From positions 248,001 to 312,000 of the forward strand of contig NW_026731883.1 in the NCBI RefSeq assembly GCF_028476545.1: DNA of 64,000 nt. The letters are read 5' to 3'. The stretch is from Physella acuta (lineage: Eukaryota; Mollusca; Gastropoda; Physidae). The notes beneath the pieces are model-generated. The model did not search any database, was not told the origin of the DNA, and was given only the letters and a program-made list of their open reading frames with translations. This document shows, in pieces, positions 61,575-64,000 of this stretch. Every line of letters begins with the position of its first letter. The stretch's first letter is position 1. A program made the position numbers and the translations under genes.

Positions 61575-63519
61575 CTGTTTTTATAGAAAATTATAAAAGA
61601 TTTTTTATTGAAGCCCAAATAGAAGCATTTCAAGAACATGCATATAAAAAACAATGTTTTAAATTTTCAAACAAAGAAATTAAAACAATTATTTTTGGTG
61701 TTTATACAGTTAAGTGTAAGACTAAATTATAATACAACAGCTAACCTCTACATGGATTTAATTAACTAAAATACAGTTTTGTTTACTGATTTTTTAAAAT
61801 TAGTTCAGTTTTTAAAAACCAAGAAAAGATCATTTCAAAGCAAGAAAAAAAAAAGACTGAGCCTAAACAAAACTGTTTCAGTTAACCCCAAGAATGTTTT
61901 CAGAGCAACCAGTTAGCCAAACAAGCTTTAAGACCAATTTAATGTTTTCTTTGATGACCAATCCAGAAAAACAGGAAATCTCATGCAGATTGGGACGAAA
62001 TCGCCTTTAATTTAGGGGGTAAGATAAAAGAATCTGGACCTACAGGCTTAGTGAATTACCCCTCCCATAACATGACAAGAAAGATTGTAGAGTACAACAG
62101 TTAAGCTTCCAGGTCGTCAAGCCCACAGACACTTATAAGACTGCCGCTCAGCTGAGGGCCATAAATCACTGAACATACTTGTCTGACACTAGACTACTTC
62201 ATTTTTTAAAAGAGGAATTTGCTTTTATGTAGCCGATCAATAGTTTATAGCTCATTTGCCTCGATGAGTAAAAATGTTCACTAAATTCTGCATTTCTATT
62301 TACGCAATTATAATTAAATCCTGCTGATTATTTATAATTCTCAAACAAATAAAAATTAATTTTACAAAAAAAGAAATAAGTTAGCATATTAAAATATTAT
62401 TGTACAGTCATAAAGAGATATATTTATTGTAATATAAGTAACAGAAATGGAATTCCGTAAAAAAAATTTCAAATGTAAATTTTTTTTAGATTTTACATTC
62501 ACAACTTGACATTTTTAATGGTTGAAGACAATTTAAATAATGTTCAGCTAATCCTTTGGAGTTTCAAAAATTGCACAAGCCCATGCTATGTGTAGCCCTT
62601 TGCCTGTATAAATAATGAGACTAGCTTGTCTAATTTATGCACCCTGCTTCTATCCTCCGTGAATGTTAAGAATTAATTTGTATATTAATACACACCTTCG
62701 TATGTTTTTGTCAGTTAAAGAGATGTTTATGTTAGAATGAAATGAATACATGACCAGAATTTGTGCATTAGCATTATACCAAATTATTTTTTTTTAATTT
62801 CAACCTACAAGTACCTATAAATCTAAAAAAGAATTGTGGATACATTAGTTTTTAGACAAGAAAGAAGAATACAATCATAAATGCTACACCGTCCTTTTAA
62901 AAGCAGAATTAAACTAGAACATAAAACAATGTTTTAATACAAATTATTAACAGGAATAAACCTACTATATCACCAAGTGAACACATATAATAAATCTTCC
63001 TGTCAAGGTACAATAAAGTATCAATGCTGTACAAAGTTAATGATAACCTAAGTCCTAATTCCAAGCCATAAGTAATTACGTTATGAGCAAAACCTGAAAC
63101 AAATACTTCAATAGAATGTCTATTGATTGACATTAACAATAAATACATGAAATAAAAAGTTATGACCAGTCAAAGTATAATAAATGCACACATAAAAAAA
63201 ACCACAATCTAATTTGTACACAGTAAAATAACTCATTAAAAGGTTTAACTAGTAAAACAAAATTACAAAACTGCTCACTGAAAATGAATGTATAAAGTGA
63301 CATCTTACAGAAAAACTGTGTCACTGAGGGAAGTTTTTCAACAAGAAAAACTGCAAATATTCCAGCAGGTTGAAACACCTGGTGCGGATGGCCAACAATA
63401 TGTGACACACTTGGGCTACACAATACTAAAAAAACATCAATACATTTTTGCTTTGTGTGTAACTGATATGGGGACAGTGTGGAGTAGCCTAGCAGAGACT
63501 GCAGAGTGGCAGGAACAGG
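61575..63519. other. Myosin XV intron (right part), nothing recognised
   Basis: Expected to be intron between the IQ exon at 61490-61574 and exons outside the window. I searched the minus strand for a further IQ exon and found none with splice sites and similarity. AT-rich throughout. Confidence 0.5.
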
Positions 63520-64000
63520 GAAGTGTTGAGTGACAGGGAACTACAGAGGGACAGGGAAGAGTAATGGGGTAACTGTAGGGGAACAGGGAACTGTAGAGGG
63601 ACAGGGAACTAGAGGGACAGGGAACTGTAGTGGAACAGGGAACTGTACAGGGAACTAGAGGAACAGGGAACTGTAGAAGGACAGGGAACTGTACAGTGAC
63701 AGGGAACTGTGCAGGGTCAGGGAACTGTACGGGGAAAGGGAACTGTACAGGGACAGGGAACTGTACAGGGACAGGGATCTGTAGAGGGACAAGGAACTGT
63801 AGAGGAACAGGGAAATGTAGAGGGACGGGGAACTGTAGAGGAACAGGGAACTGTAGAGGGACAGGGAACTGTACAGGGACAGGGAACTAGAGGAACAGGG
63901 AACTGTACAGGGACAGGGAACTGTACAGGGACAGGGAACTGTAGAGGAACAGGGAACTGTAGAGGAACAGGGAACTGTAGAGGGACAGGGAACTGTACAG
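63520..64000. repeat. 18-bp minisatellite, runs off the right edge
   Basis: Unit GAGGAACAGGGAACTGTA with variants GGGACA and TACAG; about 26 copies to the window edge, with small length changes. The period is a multiple of three, so all forward frames stay open over stretches (Gly-Thr-Gly-Asn-Cys-Arg); this is not a gene. Confidence 0.95.

Noticed and set aside
63300-63430. Possible upstream IQ exon of myosin XV on the minus strand
   Set aside because: A splice-like boundary is visible but the translation does not match IQ motifs and the frame closes at a stop.
63630-63890. Gly-Thr-Gly-Asn-Cys repeat protein
   Set aside because: Frame across an 18-bp minisatellite, whose length keeps frames open by default.

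Overview
The window is nuclear DNA from an animal, most likely a gastropod mollusc (a heterobranch or pulmonate snail). The genes are split by short AT-rich GT-AG introns, and the proteins are clear lophotrochozoan versions of conserved animal families. Two interspersed SINE copies resemble, from memory, a family common in freshwater snails. The snail assignment is inference; the animal assignment is secure.

Layout: (1) 3-2684 (+), the 3' end of BPTF/NURF301, with two PHD fingers and a bromodomain. (2) 5573-8728 (-), an intronless ankyrin-repeat protein with a C-terminal SOCS box. (3) 8.7-18.9 kb, non-coding: a TAGATC-rich stretch, a candidate YY1-type promoter with two candidate 5' exons, a ~4 kb minisatellite of ~56-bp units, and a CpG-retaining promoter-like stretch. 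(4) 18945-25459 (+), CCP110, the centriole cap protein, 14 exons. (5) 26915-30276 (-), ANKRD54, 8 exons, one of them in no obvious ORF. (6) 31145-41246 (+), ALG1, divergent from ANKRD54, 13 exons; its 4.9 kb first intron holds a SINE remnant, a whole-length hAT element and a long inverted-repeat element. (7) 44111-61574 (-), the C-terminal 2,066 residues of an unconventional myosin XV in 44 frame-consistent exons: IQ neck, MyTH4, FERM lobe, long Gln/Pro linker, FERM lobes, SH3, MyTH4, FERM. The motor lies beyond the right edge. (8) 63.5-64.0 kb, an 18-bp minisatellite running off the window.

The genes do unrelated housekeeping or cell-biological jobs: chromatin remodelling, ubiquitin-ligase adaptor, centriole capping, shuttling adaptor, N-glycan assembly, and actin transport. 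They do not form a pathway. The most distinctive pattern is local: at four exon-intron boundaries in three genes, short tandem duplications start at or overlap the splice site and so multiply splice-site sequence. A related set of three G/C-tract repeats with a near-terminal hairpin also stands out. One of these has inserted into the hAT transposase gene and supplies the present start codon of its remaining ORF.

Exon boundaries were placed by hand from GT-AG signals, reading frame and protein similarity remembered from human orthologues. All phases sum correctly in every multi-exon gene. No database search was run. No retrovirus-like, CRISPR, rRNA or independent tRNA gene was seen.
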